Shown here in pieces: positions 57,854 to 57,948 of a stretch of DNA of 57,948 bases. Both the position numbers and the translations under genes were made by a program. The DNA lies in NCBI GenBank assembly GCA_910584995.1, contig CAJUDW010000015.1, positions 1-57,948 on the forward strand. Reading direction: 5' to 3'. Position 1 is the first letter of the stretch. Every line of letters starts with the position of its first letter. The notes under the pieces were generated by a model. It did not search any database. It saw only the letters and a list, made by a program, of their open reading frames with translations, and had not been told where the DNA came from. The stretch is from an uncultured Oscillibacter sp. (GTDB taxonomy: Bacteria; Bacillota; Clostridia; Oscillospirales; Oscillospiraceae).

Positions 57854-57948
57854 GGGGCTGTTCACATAAAGGGGATTGTGATATAGTAAAAGAATGAAGC
57901 TAACAATAGAACAATATGAGCAGATTAAAGACTGCTTTGCCAAACAGC
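57854..57948 (+). mobile_element. IS5-family element, left end only
   Basis: The end starts GGGGCTGTTCACATAAAGG directly after CTA, typical for IS5-group ends and targets. The ATG at 57894 opens MKLTIEQYEQIKDCFAKQ, the first residues of clostridial IS5 OrfA (MxLTxEQYxxIKxxxPKQRGN). The rest lies beyond the window. Confidence 0.75.

Overview
The window looks like a chromosomal segment of a gut-type, spore-forming clostridium, probably Oscillospiraceae. The evidence is a GC-rich coding style, a Gram-positive PolC replicase, a SpoIIM-family protein, AsnA, PlsY, IclR- and sigma-54-controlled TRAP operons, and strong AGGAGG ribosome binding sites. It reads as two housekeeping/catabolic blocks bordered by accessory DNA at both ends.

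Layout. 1-3.9 kb is mobile debris: an ECF sigma/anti-sigma pair, an IS1595-type transposase, and an Mrr-type restriction gene with an amber at codon 2. 3.9-14.3 kb (minus strand) is a tightly overlapping operon. It encodes contractile injection system (CIS) parts (sheath, tube, tail-assembly protein, PAAR-like tip, DUF4255 protein, a CIS-associated structural protein) interleaved with three unusual membrane proteins: a kinase-like single-pass protein, a large receptor with a degenerate class III cyclase domain, and a MORN-repeat protein. No baseplate, spike, tape-measure or AAA+ genes are visible, and the cluster stops abruptly near 3.9 kb. A divergent HTH regulator (14.7 kb) and a chemotaxis receptor (15.5 kb) follow.

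17.9-25.8 kb is an IclR-regulated TRAP operon (dctPQM) with a MaoC hydratase, a fused CoA-transferase and a fumarate-reductase-like flavoprotein. A dyad operator overlaps its promoter. 26.0-37.7 kb is a second TRAP module: HpcH/HpaI aldolase, 2-hydroxyacid dehydrogenase, IolB-like isomerase, UlaG-like metallo-hydrolase, zinc dehydrogenase, creatininase-family enzyme, dctPQM and a 3-hydroxyacid dehydrogenase. A -24/-12 promoter (35740-35755) precedes it, GTATGC dyads lie upstream of that promoter, and a PAS/AAA+/Fis activator gene is adjacent. The whole module is bracketed by two related ~155-bp direct repeats. Together the genes suggest import and breakdown of an unidentified sugar-acid-like compound.

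38.0-52.3 kb is mostly core: an EF-hand-like protein, tRNA-Cys, gltX, a SpoIIM-family gene, asnA, ferritin, polC, dus, gpsA, plsY and der. 52.5-57.9 kb is accessory again: an AT-rich secreted protease-like pair, an acetyltransferase, a decapitated GHKL kinase, an IS3 scar that has replaced the end of a TPR-like membrane gene, a frameshifted AlkZ-related gene, a PDDEXK nuclease fragment, and the edge of an IS5-type element.
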